The position numbers and the translations under genes were made by a program. A model generated the notes under the pieces. The model had not been told where the DNA came from. It worked only from the letters and a program-made list of their open reading frames with translations, and searched no databases. DNA of 64,000 bases from Streptomyces sp. SAI-127 (GTDB taxonomy: Bacteria; Actinomycetota; Actinomycetes; Streptomycetales; Streptomycetaceae). Of the stretch, positions 7,601-15,833 are shown one piece after another (the first letter of the stretch is position 1; each line of letters opens with the position of its first letter). The stretch is taken from NCBI RefSeq assembly GCF_029894425.1, contig NZ_JARXYJ010000001.1, positions 3,410,001 to 3,474,000 on the forward strand, in the 5' to 3' direction.

Positions 7601-8788
7601 TCAGCGCAGGTGCCGTACGAACACGTCCCGCTCCTCGTTGGCGTCCCCGCCCGGGATCAGCGTCCCGTCCCAGGAGACGTGGACGATCCGCCGGGCCCCG
7701 TCCGCGATGCCGCCCGGTCCGACCTGGGCGGACACCGGGGCGCCGGCGCGGTCGGGGGTGACCAGGGTGGTCGTGTCCTTCTTCAGGTCCCGCAGGTACA
7801 CGGGGTTGCGGGTGCCGCCGGGCAGTCCGTCGACCCGGCCCGTGAAGGTGACGTACCGGCCGTTCGCGCTGACGGCGGGGGCCCGGGTGTAGACGTGGGA
7901 AGGGGCGTCGCCGGGCGAGTGGAGGCGCCGGTTGGTGCCCGTGGTGACGGTGTGCACGAACACGTTCCAACTGGCATCGGTGTCGTTCGGCACCAGGTGG
8001 GTGTCCGCGGACTCGAAGACGACCGTCCGTCCGTCGCCGCTGATGGACGGCTGCGTCGACTCCCGCTGGGTCTGCGAGCCGTCGTAGGAGCGGTCGATCT
8101 GGGTGCGCTCGTGAGTGGTGCGGTCGTACATCCAGACGTCGCCCCAGTCGTCGCCGCGCGGGCCGTTGGCGTAGGTGTACTGGTAGACGACCCGCTTGCC
8201 GTCGTCGCTGACCGTCGGCCCGGAGGCGTCGCGCGGCTCCCAGGTGGGCTTCGGGTGGCTGATCCGCTCGGTGGTGCCCGCGATGCGGTCACGCAGGAAG
8301 ACCACGCCGCCCCCGCCGGTCTCCCGGAGCGTGAAGACGGCGTAGCGGGCGTCGGCGCTGACGGAGACCTGGCCGATCGGCCCCTCGAAGCCCTCGGGGA
8401 CCTCGATGCCGAACTTCTCCTCCTTGCCCGTCCGCGCGTCGTGGAGCACGACGTCGTTCTGGTGGTAGACGTAGCGGCCGTCGTTCAGGACCGCCACGAT
8501 GCTTCCGAAGCCCGAGAAACGGAGCTTGCCGGTGCTCAGGTCGCGGATGTACATGCCGCCGTGCGGGACGTTCGGGTCCAGGTCCTCGGCGGTCGAGTCG
8601 AAGCCGACGTAGCGGCCGTTGCGGCTGATGACGGCGTCGTACGAGGCGCCGCCTCCCGCCCTGCCCTCCGGTGTGACGCTGACCGGTTCGGTGTGCGGGG
8701 CCCTGGGGGCGGCGCTCACCGTGGGTGCGGTGAGCGCCGCCGCCGCGAGGGCGGCCGCGAGCACGAAGAATCGCTTGGTGATGTGCAT
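7601..8788 (-). CDS. Secreted PD40/TolB-like beta-propeller protein
   Basis: 395 residues. Residues 1-27 form a signal peptide (MHITKRFFVLAAALAAAALT...VSAAP). The rest is a run of beta-propeller blades of the WD40-like PD40 type, each with a motif like SRNGRYVGFDS, SADARYAVFTL, SDDGKRVVYQY, SGDGRTVVFES or SANGRYVTFTG, roughly every 50 residues. TolB-like propellers act in protein-protein contacts. No catalytic motif is present. The start ATG 8788 has GGGGGA upstream. It is not clearly in an operon, with 81 bp separating its end from the cimA leader. Its role outside the cell is unknown. Confidence 0.8.
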   Translation of the reverse strand: MHITKRFFVLAAALAAAALTAPTVSAAPRAPHTEPVSVTPEGRAGGGASYDAVISRNGRYVGFDSTAEDLDPNVPHGGMYIRDLSTGKLRFSGFGSIVAVLNDGRYVYHQNDVVLHDARTGKEEKFGIEVPEGFEGPIGQVSVSADARYAVFTLRETGGGGVVFLRDRIAGTTERISHPKPTWEPRDASGPTVSDDGKRVVYQYTYANGPRGDDWGDVWMYDRTTHERTQIDRSYDGSQTQRESTQPSISGDGRTVVFESADTHLVPNDTDASWNVFVHTVTTGTNRRLHSPGDAPSHVYTRAPAVSANGRYVTFTGRVDGLPGGTRNPVYLRDLKKDTTTLVTPDRAGAPVSAQVGPGGIADGARRIVHVSWDGTLIPGGDANEERDVFVRHLR

Positions 8789-9103
8789 GGTGGTCCCCCG
8801 TTGTGGTGTTGCCTGTCATTCGTGGTGGTTGTCGCCTGCTACCGCACTGTCCGCGATTCCCCGCCGGATGGCTGAAGCCTTGGACATGTTCCCCCTTGTG
8901 TTCCCCGTTGGCGCATGACCCCCGGCCCCGCGCCGAGGGCTCCCTTCGAGGCAAACGCACCAGCGACCACAGGGTCAATCGCCCTTATTGCGTACAACCC
9001 GGACGGAAGGTCGCGCGTCCGCGAGGAGGCTCGCCTCCGGCAACTCCCGTACGTGGCCGAGAATCGTCCCCCGGTGCGGGGTGCGGGGTGCGGTGGCGGG
9101 TGG
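8789..9103. other. Intergenic region upstream of the propeller gene
   Basis: 315 bp between the propeller gene and the 165-aa gene, both on the minus strand. It must hold the propeller gene's promoter, but no confident -35/-10 pair was found. The direct doublet gtgcggggtgcggggtgcgg near 9075-9094 is low-complexity. No RNA or small gene is supported. Confidence 0.4.
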
Positions 9104-9601
9104 TCATGCGGTGGCCTGCGGACGTACGGCGTCCGGGACGAGCCGCGTCTCGTAGCGGCTGGTGCAGTCGGCGGCCACGATGGCGACCTCGGCGCCGCAG
9201 ACGCAGACGTGGTTGATCCCGGCCCGGCCGTCCGGCCCGCAGCAGCCGATCAGGCGGTACAGATCGGGGTGCGGGACAAGGTCCACGACGTCGTCCGGGT
9301 GCAACACGTAGGTGCCGCGGGGCCCGGCGGCGACCAGGAAGCCACGCTCGTCGGACATCCACATGCCGCCGGGCACGATCCCGTCGTACTCCTCCTCCTC
9401 GTCGGGACCGATCGGCTCGAACGGCGCCCCGAAGGGTTGCGGATCGACGACGTACGTCCCGCGCGGGACGCTCGGCGGGCCGTGACGTCGGCCGTCCGGG
9501 TCCGGCAGTCCGTCCCACCCGGGGTACTCGGGCATCTCGTCGAGCCGCCGGACCGGCTCGGTCAGCCGGCTTCCGCAGGCCACGCAACTCAGCACGTTCA
9601 C
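9104..9601 (-). CDS. Hypothetical protein with N- and C-terminal Cys pairs (165 aa)
   Basis: The GTG start at 9601 gives MNVLSCVACGSRL. The Cys pair C6-x-x-C9 at the N-terminus and a second cluster (IGCCGPDGRAGINHVCVCG) near residues 119-137 could together bind zinc. The middle is acidic and strand-rich (PIGPDEEEEYDGIVPGGMWM, then VLHPDDVVDLVPHPDLYRLI). It has no membrane segment or signal peptide. It lies 55 bp downstream of the 155-aa membrane protein of the CHAT/WD40 locus on the same strand, with a hairpin between, so co-function is possible but not shown. No family is recognised. Confidence 0.6.
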   Translation of the reverse strand: MNVLSCVACGSRLTEPVRRLDEMPEYPGWDGLPDPDGRRHGPPSVPRGTYVVDPQPFGAPFEPIGPDEEEEYDGIVPGGMWMSDERGFLVAAGPRGTYVLHPDDVVDLVPHPDLYRLIGCCGPDGRAGINHVCVCGAEVAIVAADCTSRYETRLVPDAVRPQATA

Positions 9602-9614
9602 CCGTACGTTCTAC

Positions 9615-9635
9615 CGAACCGTGGCTCGCGGTTCG
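9615..9635 (-). terminator. Hairpin after the CHAT-locus membrane gene
   Basis: A perfect 7-bp inverted repeat CGAACCG/CGGTTCG with a 7-nt loop lies 22 bp after the stop of the 155-aa gene. It has no T-run. It could be a weak terminator. Confidence 0.4.
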
Positions 9636-9656
9636 CCCCATCACCGAGAACGAGGC

Positions 9657-10124
9657 TCACACGAGGCTGTCGTCGGCGGGGACCGGGACCCAGCGGGCCT
9701 CGGTGGTGTCGTAGCGCAGGGTTCCGCTGCCGAACCCGGTCAGATCCAGGTCGCGCAGGGCGTCCAAGGCGGAGTCGTCCAGCTCCCGGCCGAGGAGGAT
9801 CCGTACGCCGGTCTCGGTGTCCTGAAGGACGACGGCGCGCTCGCGTCCGGGATCCGGCTCACGGGGCGTGCGGCGCAGCGCCTCCTTCAGTTTGCCGTAG
9901 ACGTCGTCGGCGAACCGCGCGCCGATGCCGCCGAGGAAGGCCTGGAGGGGCAGAGCCACCAGGAACAGCCAGTGCACCTCGGCCATCGCCCGGCGTACCG
10001 GCCAGACCTTGACGCGTACGGTGAAGCCGAGGGCCGCGAGAGCGTCGACGAGGCCCGACTCGGCGCCGGGGGCCTCGCGCGCGCCGACATAGACGTCCGC
10101 GGACCGCGGTGCTTCCTCAGCCAT
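9657..10124 (-). CDS. 155-aa membrane-associated partner of the CHAT/WD40 protein, unknown
   Basis: The start ATG 10124 overlaps the stop of the upstream WD40 frame by 8 nt (10117-10124), indicating translational coupling. Residues about 8-45 form a compact alpha/beta stretch (SADVYVGAREAPG, then GLVDALAALGFTVRVKVWPV). A hydrophobic helix follows at about 49-68 (EVHWLFLVALPLQAFLGGIG). The C-terminal half contains an amphipathic helix (FADDVYGKLKEALRR) and strand-rich sequence (RAVVLQDTETGVRILLGREL, YDTTEARWVPVPAD). No known domain is recognised. Its fixed position directly after a CHAT-TPR-WD40 protein suggests a substrate, effector or membrane anchor for it. This is inference from context. 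Confidence 0.6.
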   Translation of the reverse strand: MAEEAPRSADVYVGAREAPGAESGLVDALAALGFTVRVKVWPVRRAMAEVHWLFLVALPLQAFLGGIGARFADDVYGKLKEALRRTPREPDPGRERAVVLQDTETGVRILLGRELDDSALDALRDLDLTGFGSGTLRYDTTEARWVPVPADDSLV

Positions 10125-13100
10125 CGTGTTCCTCTCCCAAACGGATCAGCCAGACGGACTCCGGCGCCCTCAGCAGTGCCCGGGCCGCCCTGTCCGGGCC
10201 GAACGACACGGCCTCGACCGACCAGCGGACGTCGAACCGACGCCGGGCGACCTGTTCGCCGGACCGCATGTCCCAGATCTCCATGCCTCCGCGGTCGGCG
10301 GTCGCCAGCCGCGTGCCGTCGCGGTTGAACGCCACGCGCGCCACGGCTGTCCGCCCGCCGAGCCGGTGCAGTTCGACCCCCGACCGGGCGTCCAGCACCC
10401 TCGCCCCGCCCTGGGCGAGGGCGAGCCGTGCGCCGAGCGGGCTGACGGCGACGTCGTGGACCGCGACGCCTCTTCCGGCCTCCAGAACATGGTCACCGGT
10501 CACGACGCTCCACATCCGGGCCCCCTTGGGTCCCGCGGTGGCGAACCGCAGGCCGTCCGGTGACCACGCCAGCCGGTGGGGCATGGCGTCCAGGCGCAGC
10601 CGCCGACGGCGGGCCGTCGGGTCCGTGGTGTCCCAGACGTAGGCCGCCGGGGCCACGGTCGCGAAGACCACCCGGTGTCCGACCGGGCTGAAACTCACCG
10701 CGCACACCGCGTCGGGCAACCGCATCTGCCGTAGCTCGACGCCCTTGGCGACGCTCCAGATCCGTGCCGTCGCGTCCTGGGCCGTCGCCAGCTGGCCCCC
10801 GTTGGGCGTCAGCGCCAGGCAGGTCACCGCGCTGTCCGCGCGGACGCCCATCAGCCGGGCGGCGCGGGTGAGCGGTGCCGCCCGCGCGTCGTCCCGGCGC
10901 AGGGTGGCCACGACATGTCCGCCCAGGTCGAAGACGTCGGCGCCGCCGGTCTGGTAGCCGACGGCCACCCGGCTGCCGTCCTGGCTGAAGGCGAAGGACC
11001 GCACACCGGGCTGCCAGGACAGCGGCACGTCACCCGGGCGCACCGGTTCGGGTACGCGCCCCACCGACGGCGGCATCGAGGGCCGCGGGGGCACGGGAAC
11101 CGGCGCCGGTTCGCGCCACAGGGGCTCGGTCCAGCTGAGCGTGGGCTCACGCGGGGACGGGGTCTCTCTTCGGACGCGGCTCTGGTCACCGCCGGTCGGT
11201 ACGGGTCTCGTCGGCTCGGAACGCGGGAGGACGACCGGCGGCCCGGACCGCGCATGCGGCGCGGACGGGTCGGGCGGTTCGGTGCGTGGATCCCGAGGGT
11301 GACCGGCTCGGACCGACTCCGACCTCGCCTCCGGGACGGCGGAGCCCGCCAAGTCGGCGCCGTCGGGGGTGGGCACGCCAGGGCGGTCGGCCCGCACCCT
11401 CTCCGACGCCGGCGGAGCGACAGCGCCCGCCTCATCGGTTCCCTCGGGAGGCTGGGCACGCGAGTCCACACCAGGGTGCTCACCCCCCACCGACTCCGAC
11501 CTCGCCTCCCCGTCGGCGGAGCCGGTCTCGTCGGTGGGGTCCTCGGGGGGTGTCTCGCGTACCCGTTCCTCCGCCTGGCGGGCCGCCGCGACCAGGCCGT
11601 CCGGATCGGGGGTGGCCGGGGAGAGTGCGGCCAGGCGTGCTCCCACCGCCAGTACCGCCTGCCACTGTCCGGCACGGTGCAGATCCGCGATCTCGGTGCG
11701 CAGCCCGGCGACAGCCTGCTCGTGCCGTGCCCGCCGCAGGCGCTCCGCGGCGTCCCGGTAGTCCGGCTCGGTGGCCACGACGGCACCCAGGTGCTCGACG
11801 GCCGCGTCCCAGTGGCCGTGGTCCGCCGCCCCGGTCCCCGCCGCGTAGAGCGAGGCGAGCCGTCGCCCGCGCACGCCTCGTTCAGCTTCGCCTTGCCGCT
11901 CTGGTAGGTGGGGTTCTGAGTGACCACCGCGCGGAACGCGGCCACGGCGTCGTCCCAGCGCTCGGTGTAGAGCGCGGCGAGTCCCTGGACGTACAGGTCA
12001 TGCAGTTCTCCCGTGTCCCTGCGCGCGGCGGGCGCGGTGCGGAAGTCGAAGAGGAGTCCGTCCAGAGAGCGCATGTAGAGGACCGGGGTCCCCCATTCCA
12101 GCGTGCCGCGCAGCGCGAGTCGAATGGCCTGCCGGGCGTCGGTGACCGCCGCGTCGACCGGCATCCGGTGCGCCAGCCCCTCATAGAAGGTACGGCTGAA
12201 CTCCTCCGCCGCCCGGTCCGAGATCGGGAACTGCATGGCGAGTGCCGCCGGCAGGCCCCGCTGCATCAGCGCGCCCGCCACACTGGAGAACGGGTCGGCT
12301 GCGCTGGAGCGGCCCGTCTCACAGGCGTTGAGGACCACGAGCCGCAGCGACGGCCTGCCCTCCAGCACCATGGCGAGGTTCTCCGCGCCGAGGTCGTAGG
12401 TCCCGCCCTCCTCCGCGCTGAGCCGCAGGGTCCCCTCCTGGGCCACGGCGTCGAAGCCCCCGTGGCCGATGAAGTGGAAGACGTGCCACTGGGCGTCCCC
12501 GCCGCGGCGCAGGGCGCTGCGGAGATCGCGCCAGGTGTCGCCGGCCGTCCAGCCGAGCTCGATCAGGCCCTCACGCTCCAGTCCGGCGAGCGCGCTGCCG
12601 AGGCGCTGCTTTTCGGACCGTACGGCGAGCGGCTCCTGGTCGTCGGGGGCGGCGGCCATGCACAGGATGCGCAGGGGCGGCCGCACTTTCAACGGCCGTA
12701 GCGGCGCGGCCACTTGTGGGTGGCGGATGAGTGTGGTGGTGGGGCAGACGTAGTCGTTCTGTCCCTCGTCGAAGAGGAACTCCCAGGGCAACCGGGCCAG
12801 TTCGGGCGGCCGCACACGCAGGATCACCCTGAGTCGGCGCTCCTCGTGCCCGGCCCGGTGGCGTGCCGCGGCTAGCAGCGCGCGGCCGGTACCGGGCAGG
12901 AGCGCATCGAAGAGCAGCCGGCCCAGCTCCTGGATCGGCCGTTCCTCCGGGGCCACGCTGCGCCGGACCTGCGCGGAGGAGGCGAGGACCGCTTCCGGAA
13001 CCCGGGCCGCGAGGGCACGCAGTTCATCGGCGCTCACGGCGACCCGCGTGAGACCGGACGTCTCGCTGCCGTCCGGGGCACGCCACGTCACTTCGTAGCT

Positions 13101-13148
13101 CTGCCCGGCCCCCCTGCCGATCTCCACCTGGAAGTCGAGTGCTTCCAT
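10117..13148 (-). pseudogene. CHAT-TPR-WD40 protein gene interrupted by a frameshift
   Basis: Read 5' to 3' on the minus strand, ATG 13148 opens a 425-codon frame with a CHAT (caspase-like) protease domain. The catalytic His229 is in HVFHFIGHGGFD, Cys276 in VVLNACETGR, followed by QFPISDRAAEEFSRTFYEGL. A TPR unit follows (ELHDLYVQGLAALYTERWDD, AVAAFRAVVTQNPTYQSGKA). After KLNEA near 11873 the homology continues one frame over: RRLASLYAAGTGAADHGHWD (TPR), a roughly 150-residue Pro/Glu/Arg linker, then about six WD40 blades (VRSFAFSQDGSRVAVGYQTG, VTCLALTPNGGQLATAQDAT, AWSPDGLRFATAGPKGARMW) ending at 10117. Restoring one G in gaggcgtgcgcg would give one protein of about 1,009 residues. The second part could start separately at GTG 11874. 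CHAT-TPR proteases are effectors in bacterial defence. Confidence 0.75.
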
Positions 13149-13233
13149 CCAGCACCCCCGTCGGAATGCCCCGCATGCGAGGCTTATCCACCATGCCACG
13201 CCGGGCAGTTGGACGGGAGGGGAATGCGGACGA

Positions 13234-13264
13234 GGGCCCGCCCGGAAGTCCTCCGAACGGGCCC
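13234..13264 (-). terminator. ilvE terminator hairpin
   Basis: A 12-bp stem (13234-13245 with 13253-13264, two G-T pairs) with a 7-nt loop lies 19 bp after the ilvE stop. Confidence 0.65.
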
Positions 13265-13282
13265 GTGTGACGTCTGCGGGGA

Positions 13283-14371
13283 TCAGCCCAGCTTGTGCAT
13301 CCAGCCGTGCTTGTCCTCCCTGACACCGCGCTGGATGCCGAGCAGCGCCTCGCGCAGCTTCAGGGTGACCTCGCCGGGCGTGCCGTCGCCGTGGGTCCAG
13401 GCGTCCGTCCTGGTCTTGACGTGGCCGATCGGCGTGACGACCGCGGCGGTGCCGCAGGCGAAGACCTCGGTGAGGGCGCCGGACGCGGCGTCGGTGCGCC
13501 ACTGGTCCAGGGTGACGACACCTTCCTCGGCGGTGTAACCGAGGTCGCGGGCGACCTGGAGGAGGGAGTCGCGGGTGATGCCCTCGAGGATCGAGCCCGT
13601 GAGCGACGGCGTGACGATCCGGTCGCCGTAGACGAAGGCGATGTTCATGGAGCCGGACTCCTCGACCTTGGTGCGGGTCACCGCGTCGAGGTAGACGACC
13701 TGGTCGCAGCCGTTAGCGGCGGCCTCGGCCTGCGGGAGGAGGGAGGCCGCGTAGTTGCCGCCGGTCTTGGCGTCGCCGGTGCCGCCGGGGACCGCGCGGA
13801 CGTGGTCCTCGGAGACCCAGATGGTGACCGGCTTGACCCCGCCGGCGAAGTACGCGCCGGACGGGGAGGCGATCAGCATGAAGAGGTACTCGTTGGCCGG
13901 GTGGACGCCGAGCGCGGCCTCCGTGGCGAACATGAAGGGCCGCAGGTAGAGGGCCTCCTCGCCGCCGTGCGGCGGGACCCAGTCGGCGTCCTGGCCGATC
14001 AGCGCGTCGAGGGCCTCGATGAACAGCTCCTCGGGCAGCTCGGCCATCGCCATCCGGCGGGCGGAGTTGCGGAAGCGCCGGGCGTTGGCCTCCGGCCGGA
14101 ACACGGCGACCGAGCCGTCGGCCTGACGGTAGGCCTTCAGGCCCTCGAAGATCTCCTGGCCGTAGTGCAGGACGTGGGTGGAGGGATCCAGCGAGATGGG
14201 GCCGTAGGGGACGAGCTGCGCGTCGTGCCAGCCGCGGCCCTCGGTCCACTTGATCGTCACCATGTGGTCGGTGAAGTGGCGGCCGAACCCGGGATTGGCC
14301 AGGATCGCCGCGCGCTCCGCGTCGGAAAGTGGCGAGGCCGAGGGCTTGAGCTCGATCGTGGGCGTCGTCAT
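13283..14371 (-). CDS. ilvE: Branched-chain amino acid aminotransferase
   Basis: 362 residues, a class IV (fold type IV) PLP aminotransferase that interconverts Val, Leu and Ile with their 2-oxoacids, the last step of their synthesis. The PLP lysine is K202 in [16 protein letters not shown]. The family motif continues with [20 protein letters not shown] and [20 protein letters not shown]. The N-terminal region [20 protein letters not shown] and the [14 protein letters not shown] segment are typical. The start ATG 14371 has GAAGGAC upstream. leuB lies upstream on the same strand but is separated by its own terminator, so ilvE has its own promoter. A 17-codon ORF rich in Val/Leu (14411-14464) lies in its leader. 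Confidence 0.95.
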   Translation of the reverse strand: MTTPTIELKPSASPLSDAERAAILANPGFGRHFTDHMVTIKWTEGRGWHDAQLVPYGPISLDPSTHVLHYGQEIFEGLKAYRQADGSVAVFRPEANARRFRNSARRMAMAELPEELFIEALDALIGQDADWVPPHGGEEALYLRPFMFATEAALGVHPANEYLFMLIASPSGAYFAGGVKPVTIWVSEDHVRAVPGGTGDAKTGGNYAASLLPQAEAAANGCDQVVYLDAVTRTKVEESGSMNIAFVYGDRIVTPSLTGSILEGITRDSLLQVARDLGYTAEEGVVTLDQWRTDAASGALTEVFACGTAAVVTPIGHVKTRTDAWTHGDGTPGEVTLKLREALLGIQRGVREDKHGWMHKLG

Positions 14372-14410
14372 GAGTGGTTGTCCTTCACCGGTTGTAGTGA
14401 CGGGCCGCGC

Positions 14411-14464
14411 TCACGCCCTTTTACTGTCAGTGACCAGTGCTAGGACGTCCGAGCATTCCCTCAT
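14411..14464 (-). CDS. Candidate ilvE leader peptide (17 aa, V/L-rich core)
   Basis: The ORF starts ATG 14464, preceded by GGAG at 7-nt spacing, and reads MRECSDVLALVTDSKRA before TGA 14411-14413. The core codons GTC CTA GCA CTG GTC encode Val-Leu-Ala-Leu-Val, and CTA is a rare Leu codon in this GC-rich genome. It ends 39 nt before ilvE. No T-run terminator follows, so control would have to be translational, or the ORF is fortuitous. Confidence 0.35.
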   Translation of the reverse strand: MRECSDVLALVTDSKRA

Positions 14465-14566
14465 TCCGCGGCTCCGCGTTCGATTATCGCAAGCGGGGAG
14501 TCGAGGAAGAAACGGCGTGAAATGCGACCCTGGGGATGATGGTGGCACCCGGCGGGGGACATGCGA

Positions 14567-14597
14567 AAGCCGCCGGGTACGAGTGACCCGGCGGCTT
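14567..14597 (-). terminator. leuB terminator
   Basis: A perfect 12-bp inverted repeat AAGCCGCCGGGT/ACCCGGCGGCTT (14567-14578 and 14586-14597) with a 7-nt loop lies 28 bp after the leuB stop. Confidence 0.85.
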
Positions 14598-14625
14598 CGA
14601 ATGGTCTTTCGAGTGGCGCGCCCGG

Positions 14626-15669
14626 TCAGCCGGCTACTCGTACGGCCAGCGCGTCGCCGATCTCCGACGTGCTGCGGGCGGGCTTGCCGGTGCGCTCGGC
14701 GAGGTCGGCGGTGACCGCCTCGTCGATGCGGGCGGCCTCGGCCTCGAAGCCGAGGTGGCGCAGGAGCAGGGCGACGGACAGGACCGTGGCGGTGGGGTCG
14801 GCCTTGCCCTGACCCGCGATGTCCGGCGCCGATCCGTGGACCGGCTCGAACATCGAGGGGAACTCGCCGGACGGGTTGATGTTTCCGCTCGCGGCGACAC
14901 CGATGCCGCCGGAGACGGCCGCGGCGAGGTCGGTGATGATGTCGCCGAAGAGGTTGTCGGTGACGATCACGTCGAACCGGGCCGGGTCGGTGACCAGGTA
15001 GATCGTGGCCGCGTCGACGTGGATGTAGTCGGTGGTGACCTCGGGGAACTCCTCGGCCACCTTGTTGAAGATGTTCGTCCACAGGTGCCCGGCGAAGGTC
15101 AGCACGTTGTTCTTGTGGACCAGAGTGAGCTTCTTGCGCGGACGGGCCTGGGCGCGGGCGAAGGCGTCACGGACCACGCGCTCGACACCGAAGGCCGTGT
15201 TCACGGAGACCTCGGTGGCGACCTCGTGCTCGGTGCCCTTGCGGATGGTGCCGCCGTTGCCGGTGTACGGGCCCTCGGTGCCCTCACGGACGACGACGAA
15301 GTCGATGGCCGGCTCTCCCTTGAGGGGCGTGTCGACACCCGGGAGCAGCTTCGACGGACGCAGGTTCACGTGATGGTCGAAGGCGAAGCGGAGCTTGAGC
15401 AGGAAGCCGCGCTCCAGCACGCCGGAGGGGACCGACGGGTCACCGATGGCGCCCAGCAGGATCGCGTCGTGCTTCTTCAGCGCGTCGAGGTCCGCGTCGG
15501 TGAGGGTCTCACCGGTGTCGTGGTAGCGGCGGGCGCCGAAGTCGAAGTCCTTGGTCTCCAGCTTCACATCCTGCGGAAGGACGGCGGAGAGGACCTTCAG
15601 ACCTTCGGCCACGACCTCCTGGCCGATGCCGTCACCGGGAATCACTGCGAGATTGATGCTGCGAGACAT
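14626..15669 (-). CDS. leuB: 3-Isopropylmalate dehydrogenase
   Basis: 347 residues of the decarboxylating isocitrate/isopropylmalate dehydrogenase family. It oxidises 3-isopropylmalate to 2-oxoisocaproate with NAD+ in leucine synthesis. Visible motifs are the N-terminal [20 protein letters not shown], the substrate region [20 protein letters not shown], catalytic [11 protein letters not shown], the metal-binding [20 protein letters not shown], and the NAD pocket [20 protein letters not shown]. The length matches the actinobacterial short form. The start ATG 15669 has GAGGGGTAGGG upstream. In a citramalate pathway the same enzyme would also oxidise 3-methylmalate, which fits the presence of cimA nearby. 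Confidence 0.95.
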   Translation of the reverse strand: MSRSINLAVIPGDGIGQEVVAEGLKVLSAVLPQDVKLETKDFDFGARRYHDTGETLTDADLDALKKHDAILLGAIGDPSVPSGVLERGFLLKLRFAFDHHVNLRPSKLLPGVDTPLKGEPAIDFVVVREGTEGPYTGNGGTIRKGTEHEVATEVSVNTAFGVERVVRDAFARAQARPRKKLTLVHKNNVLTFAGHLWTNIFNKVAEEFPEVTTDYIHVDAATIYLVTDPARFDVIVTDNLFGDIITDLAAAVSGGIGVAASGNINPSGEFPSMFEPVHGSAPDIAGQGKADPTATVLSVALLLRHLGFEAEAARIDEAVTADLAERTGKPARSTSEIGDALAVRVAG

Positions 15670-15718
15670 GCGGGAACCCTACCCCTCGTCCCATGGGATG
15701 ACATGGCCTGTCCGCGAT

Positions 15719-15749
15719 ACGGACACGACACGAGCGCGACACGGACACG
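15719..15749. repeat. Direct repeat ACGGACACG x2 between leuB and the phosphoesterase gene
   Basis: ACGGACACG occurs at 15719-15727 and 15741-15749, exactly 22 bp (two helical turns) apart, in the divergent promoter region. It may be a regulator site. No regulator is assigned. Confidence 0.3.
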
Positions 15750-15833
15750 GCCGCACGGACGGGCGTCAGTCCTTCGACTCACGTTCACCTGGAGGTATGG
15801 CGGTTGTCGGTGTCCGCTGGGAAGTTCACAGCC

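Noticed and set aside
11860..11885. Programmed ribosomal frameshifting to fuse the CHAT and WD40 halves
   Set aside because: No slippery heptamer or downstream stem typical of -1 frameshifting was seen. A single missing base is the simpler explanation, so it is listed as a frameshift rather than recoding.
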